Position numbers and translations under genes: made by a program. Positions 46,412 through 58,199 of a stretch of 64,000 nucleotides of DNA are shown here, in pieces. Source of the DNA: Nageia nagi. Lineage: Eukaryota > Pinophyta. Numbering within the stretch: position 1 is the stretch's first letter; each line of letters opens with the position of its first letter. The stretch is taken from NCBI GenBank assembly GCA_050084985.1, contig JBITNC010000001.1:189782001-189846000 (forward strand), given 5' to 3'. The notes below the pieces were generated by a model. The model worked only from the letters and a program-made list of their open reading frames with translations. It was not told the DNA's origin and ran no database searches.

Positions 46412-49400
46412 AGTCATCCCTCCTCAAATTGATTACCCTCAAGCAATTCCAAATTTATTCCAAAGTGATACTTATACTTTTGCTTTTTCTTAAAGATTAA
46501 AAAACTATCCAAAGGTTCTAATTGATGCTTTACTCCATGGTTGTTCTCAAAATGGGCTAACAATATGTCCAAATACTCTCCAAAATAATCCCTTCATAAT
46601 ATCAAAAGAATGCAATCATAGAAGCAACTATCTCAAGGGGGAGAGATAAGAAATGTTGTTTATGATGAATGCCTTTTTAATTTTCAACTTTGTGGCTTGA
46701 TATAAAACTAATACCAATTTTTTTTTATCCCCAAAATAAGTAAAATTACAACTAAAAAGGTGCTAACTTGACTTGCTTTAGTAGCTATAATGTTACTCAA
46801 ATACTTTCCAAATGTTCCTCCTTCATTGGAACTTGATATTGTATCCTTGGTACTATGTGCACTATGTTTAGAAGTGTTGATTTCAATCAAATATACAAAT
46901 TAATTAGTCAATAATAGACTAATTTTTGAATCTATAAAATCTATCTCTCCAAATATGGCAATATTTAAACCAAATCTTCTAGGATTCACCCAAAATGAAT
47001 GGTACTTTCTTATGTGTAAGAAATAGAGAAGTAATGCACACTTGGTGTCCATAAACTCTTGATAATTCATACCTTAGTTACCATAGTTTAGAGGCTATAA
47101 TTACATTTTTACTTTTTGAAATAATATATTTGGCTACCCCACATTTGAGTGTATATCAATCACAAATCTATCCCTTTCTTTGGCAAGCATAAATGAAGAA
47201 ATGAAAGGTGTATGACTATTATAAGAATCAAAAGGGCTATCATAACCTTTTGAAAATGCCATACCTTGTTTTCCAAAATTATATTATGCATAAATATCAA
47301 ATATGTATCTTGATTTTATGTGAAACATGCTTTTTAGAATGGCAAGGTGACTAAGTTCTACTTTCCTATTTTATTCTTTACCTTCCATAAGATTGTCATA
47401 TAATTTTGCGATGTTGATTGGAATATCCCATATCATGGGTAATGGTTTTTTTCCTTTTCCCATCTTGTAATTATTATTGTAACTCTTAAGAGTATTTTTG
47501 TCTTTATTTGTTGTTGCAAAGAGCAATATTTTAGCAAATTATTCTAGCTTCATGCATCCCAAATTGAGTGTCTACTAAAGAGATGAAAATGTGCTCAATA
47601 AACTATCATTAAACCAATATGAGTTTATCATCCTTGTGGCATGAGGATTAGGACTATTTTTTATTATCAAATATTTCCTATAAATGATATTACTATTGCT
47701 ATAAGTATTATGAACAATATGCTTCATTTGGTGGCTTCCAAATGCAAGTAGAGATCCAAGTGATGTAAATATGCTATTACCCAAATCAATCATTTTATTT
47801 CCCATGAAGTGTAGATGTTGGGATTGCTATTTTTTATCAATAGCTTCCCAAAGCTTTATTGTAATGAATGATTCTAATTTTATCCTTTATTTATGCCACT
47901 AAATTTGTTTAACCAATCATGAATGACTTCTCTATATGTGGCTACAATTATACCAAAGAGGGTAGTCATACTAACCAAAATTTTATTCTACCTTTTTCCA
48001 AATCCAAACTATGCATAATTTCAGCCATATAAATGAATGTGATTTTTCTAACTTAAAAATTAAAATTTATATCATATCATGGGTGATCTGTATCTCTAAA
48101 TAGTGCCTATATAAGTCCTAAAGTGGGATGTCTCCCTCAAGATGCTTTAAAGACTCTTCAAGATTGGGATAATTTTTTAGAAATTACAAAATATTTCATT
48201 AATATAATCTAAACAAAGCTAATCACAAGAGTATATCATACCACTCACCAAGAAAAAGATATTCATAGGAACTTCTTTCTTTCCCCTTGGTCATGGCATT
48301 GTGTGTTATATTTTCTTTGATCCTTATCAAGTGTGTAGTTTTAATGTTGAAGTGATATGTTGTACCAAATGAAATATTTAAACCATTAAACTTGTTGTTC
48401 CATGAAATATAATCATGTAATAGTTGTTCTTAATTGAACAACATATTTATTTACCTTTCGAGTTGCTTCCATTATCCATGTTTTCATAAACTAGGTTGAA
48501 ATGGGTCTAATTTTTCATAGACTTGAATTGTAATCATGCATATTAGATCCAATTTTCTTATTGCAGCAATGAATAGTGGAAGTTTCAACCTTCCTTCATT
48601 ATCCTAGATTTTTTCCTAAGTATCTCCAAATGTTGATCTAGGCCAAACCTCATCAAAAATTAGTAGTAACACAAAACTTAGAGATAACTAAATTATAATT
48701 TAAATAAAAAAATTCTATTGTTGTAGTTTGAAATTATCTATTTTCATAAAGTAATCAAATGTTATACCCATGATCCATGCTTTCTATATGATCATAATAA
48801 AAATTTTCAAATTGATGAACATTAATTCTGATGTTTGTGTTGCAAATAAGCATACTTCAAATCCACCAAGTCTTATAAATGGGCATATTCATATTTAATG
48901 GCCATGTTTATGCCTAGAGAAATAGTGATTATAGAGCCTTGGATTTCAACATAACTTCCCAAACCACTCTCAATACTTGAAAAATCATCATATACCTTTT
49001 TTGGGGTCATCACATACTAATCTTCATAATCTAAGTGTGGTAGAAAATTTTGATGTATTTCTCTAATCATGCTATCATCCTCATCATGGTTAGGAGGAAG
49101 GCTCTTTGGTACCATTATATGAAGTGGTAGTTCAATTAAATGTTTCATTGGTTCATGTCCTATTCCCAATACATCCTAAGATTAGTTAATTAAACACAAT
49201 ATACTACTATAGAAATCATAAATGTTATAATACCTTTTATGAGTGGCAATGTGGCTAAATCTTATGTCAAATTTGTGCTATTGGATTTCCTTTATACTAA
49301 GTGTACTATTGCAAAAATTAGATGCATTTTACTACCTTTTATGAGTGATAATTCAGCTGGTCCATGACCTTAAAGAGTCCCAATATGAATCCATAGGTGG

Positions 49401-50410
49401 TGCACCCCTTTGGAAACTCTTCAAAGTCTTCTCAAGAATGGTTTAACCATGTTGATTTTGTGCTACTCTTTCTTTAGTGTAAACTTCTAGACTTATCACA
49501 TCTTGTCATGGTTCTTATACAAGGCTTATGAACCAAGTCATACTTTTATGGCAAGATGTCATCCTTTATTTCATCACATTTTTCCTTTGAGGGTGTATTG
49601 ATTATCTCAATCATGTAATCAATTTCAATAATCATAGAAATATCATTATATTGGTATATTAGAGCCATTATTTTTTACTTTTCCTTATGCTCAACATTAT
49701 TAATATTAGTTGTATCCATATCCATAAAATCATTTAGGATTTCATGATACATACCTTATGAGATTGGGTATTTTCTTCATGTGATTTGAGTTGCTCTTAT
49801 TCTCTAATATCCCCATTCTTTTTATTAAAATACTCATAGATATTTTGGCTAGATTCTTAAAAAGTGATGATGTGTTCAAGGCCCAAAGTGGTAAGGCCAT
49901 TGTACCACCATTCATGTGCAATACCTTCAAGGTGTAATTAAGCATACTAAATTGCATCCTTCTCATTTATTGTATGGAGGGTGACATATGTTCTTATATT
50001 TTGTATCCATACTTAGATAGTCATGTAGCTTCCATTGAACATGGGCACTTGCAATTTTATATAGTACATTCTCCTTTAGTCAATATTCTACCCAAAAACT
50101 TCAAATATTTCTCAAATAAAACTACTTATATAAATTCATCACTTTTTCTTAGTATTATGCAAAATGGTAATCCATATCATTACCTTATCATTTTTCACTT
50201 TATTGCTCTTGTAATAATGTGGGTGATAGGTGGGAGACATCCTATTTTCTATGCATGGCTGATATTGTCATTCCTTTATGGGGTTGAGAAAGCCCATCAA
50301 CTTTGTTTACTAACTAAGCTAGAAAATCAACCATAGACTTCAAATCTTCTTGATGAATTTCCATATTTCAAATCCTTCATAGGTTAGTAGGATTCAAAGC
50401 TTGATATAAT
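46412..50410. other. Internal region of the LARD-like element, no recognisable gene
   Basis: About 4 kb, AT-rich. Short ORFs on both strands (up to 120 aa at 49974-50336) carry no motif I recognise, and stop density looks random. The 74-aa minus reading at 49742-49966 starts MRRMQFSMLNYTLK and could be a gag scrap, but nothing supports that. Confidence 0.55.
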
Positions 50411-51365
50411 TATAATGTACCCTTCTAGGGTTTATATAATTTAGCATTCAACTATGCATTCTTTCATAAATTAGGATATAAATGAATATGCTCATTAACA
50501 ATGCAAACATGCACTCAAAATTAGAATATAACAATAATATACAAATCTAATATAAAGCTCTTATAACATGTGAATATGACCAAAACTATGGTACAAATAA
50601 GATCTATTATATAACAAAAATATAGCTCCAAAAGTACTCAATTCGCATACATTCCCATGCACAAAGAAGATAATAGCATAGCATAAATATATAGAAACAT
50701 TCATTCACATTCAAAACACAATGTAAGAACCAATATCACCAAGGATAAGTGTAGGGTTGTAACAAGCCTATAACAAGTTCTATGGCAAAGTCCAAGATTC
50801 CAAAATGCTCAAACTAGGCTCCATAAGGTTGGTGCAAGTTCGAAGAAGGTTCTCAAGCTAGGCATAAGTCTCAAGATATTTTCCAATTTATGATGTAAGA
50901 TCCCAAGTGAAAATAATGATAGGAACAAGCTCTCCAAGAGATCTAGAAGTGAAAATGAGCCACTTGTAGGCTAGAAAGTAGCCCTAAGCCCTAGAAGGTA
51001 GAGAAGGGAAGAATACCTAAGCTCTGAATGATACAATATTCAATGCATAAGATGATGGATTCAAATGAGATGCTCGCTTTCCTTTTATATAATTATAATT
51101 CTAATTTGTGGTTGTCCCACCATCCAAAAATATAAATAAATATTAATTAAAATATGAGTCCTCCTAAGCTAAACATTGGGCAAGGAATAATATATTTCCT
51201 TATTACAAAACATGGTCTACTTTTATGATAAAATAAAAATAATCCTAATATAAATATAATTCACTCTTAATACCCCTCATATGGTCATACCTTTAATTAA
51301 AATCATCACAAATGATACTAAATATAATATTAATAAACCAGATCTTGCACATGTGATAGTAGGAA
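50411..51365 (-). repeat. LTR (5' in element orientation) of the LARD-like element, diverged or truncated
   Basis: Similar to 45263-46411 from TATAATGTAC (decayed TGTAATGT) until about GTAGGAAA near 51363. Beyond that, similarity to the first LTR is lost or very weak up to about 51530. Confidence 0.78.
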
Positions 51366-51879
51366 AGCCATTTTTATTACGAAACCCTAAATTTCCTTAT
51401 CATAAATAGCAAATACTAAAATAGGAAAAAAACATCAAAGGTTGTTATCTTTCAAACTATGAGGAATTAGGTGATTCTAAAAATCATTATTTTGGGACCT
51501 ATCCCATTGTGAGTTTTTTTCATGCTAATCATTTTGATATATATTAACCATACACTTTTTTAGTTTCCAAAAATATTAATTTATAAAAATAGTAGTTCCT
51601 AAAATAGTAATATGGATGACGGTCAAAGATCCTTGGATATGGATAAATTATCATAGTGAATAGAAACTATAGTGGACCTAATAGGTTATTCTCACCTCTC
51701 CACTATTCTTGATGAACTCAAAAAGTCAATAGAAGTGATAGCTTCCTCTTATGGTACTAGGGATTGATAGATTCAACTCTTGGAACAAACCACAACTCAT
51801 AACACATCATTGACTATAAGTGGATCAAGATAATCTCAACCATATGTTGGAAAAGGCTTTCATAACTTTAAAGCACCAC

Positions 51880-52640
51880 AACAAGCATTTATTCTTCTAT
51901 GTACAACCAAATAATACTTTCTAATATTTGATGGTGATGACCCCACTAGCTAGTTGTATCAGGTCAAGCAATATTTCTCCTTAAATCAAATACCTAATGC
52001 TCCAAATATCAACATCACCTCTTTTCATCTAGAGTGCAATGCCATCCAATGGTATAAGTGATATGAAAAGGAAAATGACAACTCATCTTTTGGGGATTTC
52101 ACCCATAACCTCCTTATCAGATTTGGTCCCAATGATTTTGAAGATTTCACCAACACCATCACTAAATTGCACCAAACAACTACAATGAGAGATTACCAAA
52201 TTGAATTTGAAAATCTTGCTAATCATACTAAATGATTAGATGAGGGATTCTTTTATGGTTATTTCATTAGTGGGTTAAAGTAATAAATTCAAGTGGAGGT
52301 CAAAATATTCAATCCTAGCAACATGATAATAACAATAGAGCTTGCCAAATTGGTGGAGGATAAATACAATGCACAACATAAAAACACCAAGCAAACAACT
52401 TGGAAACCATAAACTTTTCAAAGTGATCACAAGCCACTACACTCCCTTTTGATTAAGATATTGACTCTTATTGATATGGAGGAGCATAAAAAAGGGATTT
52501 GTTATAATTATGATGAAAAATTTACATCTAACCATCATTGTGCCACTCAAAAATTATATGTCCTCGATGCAAATGCCCTTGTGGAACCACCAAAAGAGGC
52601 TTTTGAGGATGCAATAATAGATATGAAACAGGAATTAGAA
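51880..52640 (+). pseudogene. gag: Gypsy element 2 gag with broken zinc knuckle
   Basis: Reads FDGDDPTSW near 51930, LYQVKQYFSLNQIP near 51960, FHLECNAIQWYKW near 52025 (typical gypsy gag HLEGxAxxWYxW) and LIRFGPNDFEDF near 52115. The knuckle CYNYDEKFTSNHHC near 52500 has Tyr for the second Cys of the family CYxCDEKxxxxHxC. It is mostly open from 52449 to 52703. Confidence 0.85.
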
Positions 52641-52689
52641 CAACCTACTAAATTCATTCATGAAATTTCTTGTAATACCCTCTATGATT

Positions 52690-54560
52690 TTACATCTCTA
52701 TAGACCATGAAAGTTCAGGGATATTTCAAGGGGAAATTGTTGATAGTATTGCTTCCCTCAAAAAGTACTCATAATTTTATGGATCTTGATGTGGCCAAAA
52801 AGAACCACTCTTATATCTATCCATAGAATAATTTTGAGGTGATGATAGGGAATGGAGGAAAAATTATTTGCAAAGGATGGTGTCATAATATCAAGCTCAG
52901 TATGGGTGAATACAAAATGTAAAGTTACATGTATGTTCTACCATTAGGTGAATATGATGTGGTCCTTGGTATACAATGGCTAATGACATTAAGACCTATT
53001 CTTTGGGTTTTTTTGAGCTATGGATGCAATTCAAAGTTTATGAGAATAAATATAATCTCAAAGGAACTAAGGGGGGAATCAAAAATTATTATTTCTCATC
53101 ACATGGAGAAACTATTAAAGAAAGGAGGTAAGGGAATGATGGGACAATTATTCTCTATTCAGCTAGCCTTGCAAGACTCCCTAGAAGTATAGGAATTACA
53201 ATAGGTATTTGCCTATCATATTGGTATCTTTGAGGAACCCCATGGGTTGCCACCCCATCACCCTCATGACCATGTATTTTAATTAATCCCTAAGATTCAA
53301 CCACCTATCATTTAGCCTTACCACTACTCCTACCTATAGAAGGATGAAATAGAAAAGCTTGTGGAAGATATTTTAGAAGTTGGCATCATTTAGCCAAGTT
53401 TGAGTCCTTACTCATCTTTGGTTCTATTAGTTTGCAAAAAATATAGGTCATGGTGGATGTGCATTGACTTTTAAGCTCTAAAATAAATCACCATAAAGGA
53501 TAAGTTTCCCATTCTGATCATTGATGAATAGTTAGATGAACTCCATGGTGAAAAATATTTTTCCAAATTAGATATTCAATTTGGGTATCATCAAATCTAG
53601 CTTTGCAAAGAAGACATCTCCAAAATTGCTTTTCACATGCATGAAGGTCATTGTGAGTTCCTAGTAATTCCCTTCAACCTTACTAACTCTCCTTCCACCT
53701 TCTAGAGTCTAATGAACCATGTATTTCTCCCTTATCTTTGAAAATTTATTTTAGTTTTTTTTATGATATTTTGATCTACAACAAAAATCGGGAGGATCAC
53801 TTGTCCCATTTAGATTAGACCTTACAACTCTTCCCTAAGAATTAGTTTTATGCCAAGTGCTCTAAATGTTTCTTTGGCCAACAAGAGATCATGTACCTTG
53901 GACACATTATTTTAGAAGAAGGTGTCAAGGTGGACCCACTAAAGATTGAGGATATGCAAACTTAGCCTCTTCCTAAATACTTGAAAAGCTTAAGAGGCTT
54001 CCTCAAATTGAAAAGGTACTACCATAAGTTTGTGAAATATTATAGAAAGATTACAACCCCACTCAAAAATACATTCAATTGGTCAATAGCTATACAAGAA
54101 TCCTTTCATAAATTAAATGTGGCCATCTATTGTACTCTAATATTGGCCATGCCATATTTCTCCAATACATTCATCATTGAGAGTGATACCTCTAGGGTTG
54201 AAATTAGAGTTGTACTAATGCAAGAAGGATGATCCTTGGTTTTCATGAGCAAGGCCCCTTCAAGTAGTAAATTGGCTAAATCCACCTATGAAAAAAATGC
54301 TTTCAATCATTCATGTTGTTTAGCATTAGAGACCCTACCTCATTGGTTGTCATTTTACCACCAAAACTGACCACCATAGTTTGAAATACTTCCTAGAATA
54401 ATGCATCTCTATCCCAAAATAATAAAAGTGGATTCCTAAACTCTTATGATATGACTATGAGATTGTGTATAGAAAAGATAGTGAGAATATAGTTATTGAT
54501 GCTCTTTCTCAAAAATTTGAGAACCCCATGGCATTTCAAGCCCTTTCAATTTTGGTTACT
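52690..54560 (+). pseudogene. pol: Gypsy element 2 protease, reverse transcriptase and RNase H
   Basis: Protease: LLPSKSTHNFMD near 52750, where the family has DSGSTHNF, so the catalytic Asp is gone; GEYDVVLGIQWL near 52945 is kept. RT: PYSSLVLLVCKK near 53410, MCIDF near 53460, YFSKLDIQFGYHQI near 53560, and ILVFFYDILIYNKN near 53750 with the catalytic FLDD reduced to FFYD. The fingers to connection follow with YLGHIILEEGVKVDPLKIE near 53895. RNase H: IIESDTSRVEI near 54170 (family TDASxxGxGAVL, Asp kept). Stops are frequent. Confidence 0.85.
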
Positions 54561-55990
54561 TAATGGCTTAGCTAGGTTAAATAAGAATGAATTCAAGATA
54601 GTTTGACCCACTCAGTGATTCAATAGTTATGTACAAATCCAACGTGCAAACCCTCTTTTTCCTAACATGAGGGAATTATACAATTCAAATATCATATTGC
54701 ATTACCTGCAAACTCTTCATGTTGTGAATTGATACTTTAGGAGTTGCATGCTGCACCAATAATAGGACATTCTAGTTTTTTGAAAATGTATTAGAGAGCA
54801 CTCTATTTTTTAAATGACCAAGTATGAAATATGATATCAAGAAATTTATATTTGAATGTGATGTGTGTTAGCAACAAAAAGGTGAGACACTAGGAACCCT
54901 TGGATTACTTCAACCTTTACCCACACCAAAGTGAATTTGGAAATATATTTTAATGGATTTTATTGATGGCCTCCAAAGTCATATGGGAAAGTTATAATAA
55001 AGGTAGTAGTGGATCAAATCTATAAGTATGTGCACTTATTCCCATTGGCATACCCATACAAGGCTATTAATGTTTCCCAACTCTTTCTTGACAACATTTT
55101 CAAACTCCATGGCATGCCTTCAACCATGTTAGTGTCTATGATCCAACATTCACCAGTAAATTTTGGTAGGAATTTTTCAAACTCCAAGGTATTAAACTCA
55201 ATATGAGATTCACTTATCACCCCCATATAGATGGTTAGACATATATTGTTAATAAATACTTGGAAACATATATTCATTATTTTTCTTCAGTCCAACTAGT
55301 TCATTGGGTAAAATGGATCCCCTTAGTGAAATGGTGGTATAATACTTCATATCATACTTCTATCAAGATGAAACCCTATGAATCTTTGTGTGGATAACCC
55401 CCACCCATAACCACCTCTTATATTTCAAGTAGCATTAATGTCCAAGTAGTAGATACCACCTTAACCAATCAAAAAGATATAATTCACATCCTTCAAAAAA
55501 ATCTTCAAGTGGCTCAACACTAGATGAAACAACAAGTTGATTAACAATGGGTCGAAAGGCAGTTCTAGGAAGAAGACATGATTTTTGTATAGCTCCAACC
55601 ATACCAATAGACATCTCTCAAATTATAAGGTTCTCAAAAATTGGCTCCATGATTTTATGGACCTTATAAAATACTCCAATGTATTGGCCCTACAATATAT
55701 AAGTTGGCACTCCCAAGATTGTCCAAGATTCATCATGTTTTTCATATCTCCTACCTTAAGCAAGTCCTAAGATCTCAAGCTACAATTCAGATTGAACTAT
55801 CAAAATTCACTAAGGAAGGGTACATCATGGTTGAACCTAAGGCTATTCTAGACCAATGCACATGCTAGCTTTACAACTACACTACTACTAAAGTTCTTAT
55901 CTAGTAGCATGACTTAACTCTTGAGTATGCAACTTGGGAGACACTCCATCAACTTAAAAAATAATTCTTAAAATTCCAACTTTGAGGAAA
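54560..55990 (+). pseudogene. Gypsy element 2 integrase and C-terminus
   Basis: The zinc part is a remnant (FECDVC near 54855). The core begins ILMDFIDGL near 54950 (first catalytic Asp kept) and runs DQIYKYVHLFPLAYPYKA near 55015, QLFLDNIFKLHGMPSTMLVS near 55080. The second catalytic Asp block (family SDRDPxFTS) reads SMIQHSPVNF and is lost. FYGPYKILQ near 55655 and LPRLSKIHHVFHISYLKQ near 55710 form the GPF/Y zone; LEYATWETLHQLKK ends near 55965. Confidence 0.84.
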
Positions 55991-56014
55991 AAGCTCTCTT
56001 TAAGAGGGGTGGCA

Positions 56015-56403
56015 TATTAGGATCCCATATCTTAAAATTTACTTAGATTATAGTAGTTCATTAATTAGAATATCAAGTTATATTAAATGTAAGGAGATCA
56101 ACATATTTGTAAGGTAAATCACCATTTTGTATTGAATGGCCAATTAGGGTTAGGGTAGGTGTATTATAAATATGTGTAGGAATAGAATAGTTAGCATCTT
56201 AAAAAATATATTTTTTGAGTTGTAAAAAGGTAGCCCCCTCAAAGTGGACCATGATTCATTTTGGTTATTCAGTAAAGTGATTATGTTATTATCTTGTTCT
56301 ATTCATATTAATGTTGCTTGTATTGTGAGATTGGGATACATTATGTTAATGTTTTACCATCATTTGGTGAGAATATCATTTAGGAACTTGTAGGTTCCTA
56401 ACA
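56015..56403 (+). repeat. 3' LTR of gypsy element 2 (389 bp)
   Basis: Follows a purine-rich tract (AAGAGGGGTGGCA, 56002-56014). It starts TATTAGGATCCC and ends GTTCCTAACA, has TATAAATA at 56165-56172, and abuts TTTTG. Confidence 0.82.
56165..56172 (+). promoter_or_regulatory. TATA box in the gypsy 2 LTR
   Basis: TATAAATA about 150 bp into a 389-bp LTR, a usual U3 position. Confidence 0.6.
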
Positions 56404-56408
56404 TTTTG

Positions 56409-56645
56409 AGTCCAATTAGGTTTCTTTTCATAATATCTATTGATTAAAGTATTAATTTGATCATGTACATTTTCAATATTTTCAAATTTAGTCACAACAT
56501 CCTTATCATTATCATGATAGATATAGTTATCAAGCTTACCTAATTTTGGTTGTTCAATGGGGTCTACCTAATATTTTGGAGCATTATTTTCATGTATTGG
56601 ATTATCCTCAATTGGTACCATTACAGAAACATAAGAGGTTCTATT
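56409..56645 (-). pseudogene. Coding-like stretch on the minus strand cut by the gypsy 2 LTR
   Basis: About 75 codons read SYVSVMVPIEDNPIHENNAP, one stop (TAG at an expected Trp or Gln), then VDPIEQPKLGKLDNYIYHDN and further to INRYYEKKPNWTQN, ending exactly where the LTR begins. The composition (Asp, Asn, Glu, Lys mix with amphipathic spacing) is that of coding sequence. It lies downstream of the 56717-57349 ORF on the same strand and may belong to the same gene. Family unknown. Confidence 0.5.
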
Positions 56646-56716
56646 TTGGTGGTATAAATGAAATGTGAATAATTAGTCATGATGTCAACACCCTTATTTT
56701 TATTGATAGACACCCT

Positions 56717-57349
56717 TCATTTTGATGAACTGTCATTTTCATATTGAAATAAAGAATCTAATGAAAGCAAAACACTAGGATCTAACTCTAATAACTTATA
56801 TTTTATCAAAATATTCATAATAGCCTTAGTATTTTTAGTAACAAAATATTCCATTTTATCAGCATGAGCCATCAATTCTTTAATAGATCTAACATTTGGA
56901 GGAATAACATCAATATCATCATTTTTAGAAGTATTAGCAAATTTTTCTTGATTTACACTTTGAAAATCACCATCAACAAAGTTTATATTAAACTTATTAG
57001 GGGTTTGGCCAATGATGTTAATATGATAACTAAAATTTATGGATTTGGAATCTTCTTCATTGATTTTTATGTAGTCATGTGAATGAGATTCATAAAATTT
57101 AGGAGGTATATCAGGGTTAATCCTAGTACTTTGTCTAATTTCATCAAAATGAACCTTCACTCCAAAAACTCTAAGTTTCTCCTTAGTAAAAAATATCTTT
57201 GGGACATAGGCATAATAAACCCTAGTTTTATCATTTTTGTGGATAACTACTCTAATGACATCATGTAAAGGAAGTAAGAGTAGTGCAAATGAATTCATAA
57301 ATCTCTTGAATAAGGATGCCCTAGGGAAGAAACCTAGGTGTAGTTTCAC
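56717..57349 (-). CDS. Unassigned ORF of 193-210 aa, unusually intact
   Basis: It is open on the minus strand from at least 57349 to the stop at 56717. The codon at 57349 is GTG, so the first ATG is at 57298 (MNSFALLLLPLHDVI), giving 193 aa; the frame also stays open a little upstream of 57349, so it may be the end of a longer or spliced reading. Features: a short hydrophobic segment (FALLLLPLHDVIRVVI), basic KNDKTRVYYAYVPKIFF, then an acidic/Asn-rich middle (EEDSKSINFSYHINIIGQ) and a C-terminal KAIMNILIKYKLLELDPSVL that could form a helix. No family was recognised. It is the longest single open frame in the window, in a region where neighbours are riddled with stops. Confidence 0.45.
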   Translation of the reverse strand: MKLHLGFFPRASLFKRFMNSFALLLLPLHDVIRVVIHKNDKTRVYYAYVPKIFFTKEKLRVFGVKVHFDEIRQSTRINPDIPPKFYESHSHDYIKINEEDSKSINFSYHINIIGQTPNKFNINFVDGDFQSVNQEKFANTSKNDDIDVIPPNVRSIKELMAHADKMEYFVTKNTKAIMNILIKYKLLELDPSVLLSLDSLFQYENDSSSK

Positions 57350-58199
57350 CAGAAATGTAGATGGTAAATTGTGTAAATAATAAATATAAACATAAAATAA
57401 TTCTATAAATATAACACTTATTCAAATATATAGATAAATAAATGAAAAATATGCACCTAACTATGATATGATTATCCTTGAGGTATGGCAAGGGAATGTG
57501 AAGGAATGGATCAGATCAAATATGGAATTGAGAGTGATGATGGATCATGTGAATCAACTATGATCACCTCTTATATTTCTAGCTCTAGATCACAAATGTA
57601 CACACTACTAACGATGTGTGAGTTCTATGGTGATGATGTCATGATACTTGTAGATTTATGTTGTGCATAAAAGATAGCATATAATAAAAGCTTAGAGCAT
57701 AATAGATCCTCAAATAGGTAGCATCAAGAGACATCATAATTATGATGTATGGGACAACCACCTATCAAAGAGATTCGATAGGGATGTCAAACTCCAACTC
57801 TTGTATTTATAATATACAAGGAAATAGAAAGGAATGAATGTCATATCATAGCAATAATATAATATTTATTCTATTCAAGATACTTTAAAATATAAACCAT
57901 GGTATGTAATATTGCATTTAATATAACATATGGCATTGCATTATAATATCACATTTATCTTAATATATGTAATACTAATTTTTTACATTTTTAAATAAAT
58001 CTAAAATATGATTTATTAAATAAATAATAAATCAATTTTATGTGTTTACAGTAAGGCCCTGGTGGTATCATGAGTGGTCAAATATTTCACCCTTGATGAT
58101 TTGTACTATGTATCTTTTGGTCCACACTAGGTGCTTATAAGACATTTTCGATGAGGTGGAAATTTTTGACTTTGTATCCCTCTTTTCCTTGTCAACTTG
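57350..58199. other. No recognised gene
   Basis: AT-rich. Short plus-strand readings near 57485-57670 carry no known motif. Coding-like text begins to appear near 58070-58200 but shifts frame. Confidence 0.5.

Larger units (their letters stand above)
45263..51365 (-). mobile_element. Long-LTR element with no recognised coding (LARD-like), minus orientation
   Basis: Direct repeats at 45263-46411 and 50411-about 51365 flank about 4.0 kb. On the minus strand the LTR starts TGTAATGTCCCC and ends ACATTACA, an 8-bp terminal inverted repeat. Just upstream of the 3' LTR the minus strand has a purine-rich GAGGAGGGATGAC (about 46413-46430). Just after the 5' LTR it reads TTATATCAAGCTTTG, which resembles a decayed Met-tRNA primer site. 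These three signs agree on orientation. No gag or pol motif was found inside, suggesting a non-autonomous element. Confidence 0.75.
51537..56403 (+). mobile_element. Second Ty3/gypsy element (5' LTR nearly absent, decayed)
   Basis: Gag, PR, RT, RNase H, integrase and a 3' LTR (56015-56403) follow in gypsy order. The LTR ends form TATTAGGA / TCCTAACA, originally TGTTAGGA. No 5' LTR of matching size exists; about 51537-51604 ends with AGTTCCTAAA, which may be a deleted stub. TTTTG at 51532-51536 and 56404-56408 could be its target duplication, but it is low complexity. The C-terminal EYATWETLHQLK resembles a chromodomain-like end. Confidence 0.8.

Noticed and set aside
49974-50336. 120-aa ORF in the LARD-like interior
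   Set aside because: It is antisense to the element orientation and has no recognisable domain or composition signal.
56717-57349. Endogenous pararetrovirus (caulimovirid) gene
   Set aside because: No movement-protein, coat zinc-finger or RT signature was seen; the guess rested only on lack of another match.
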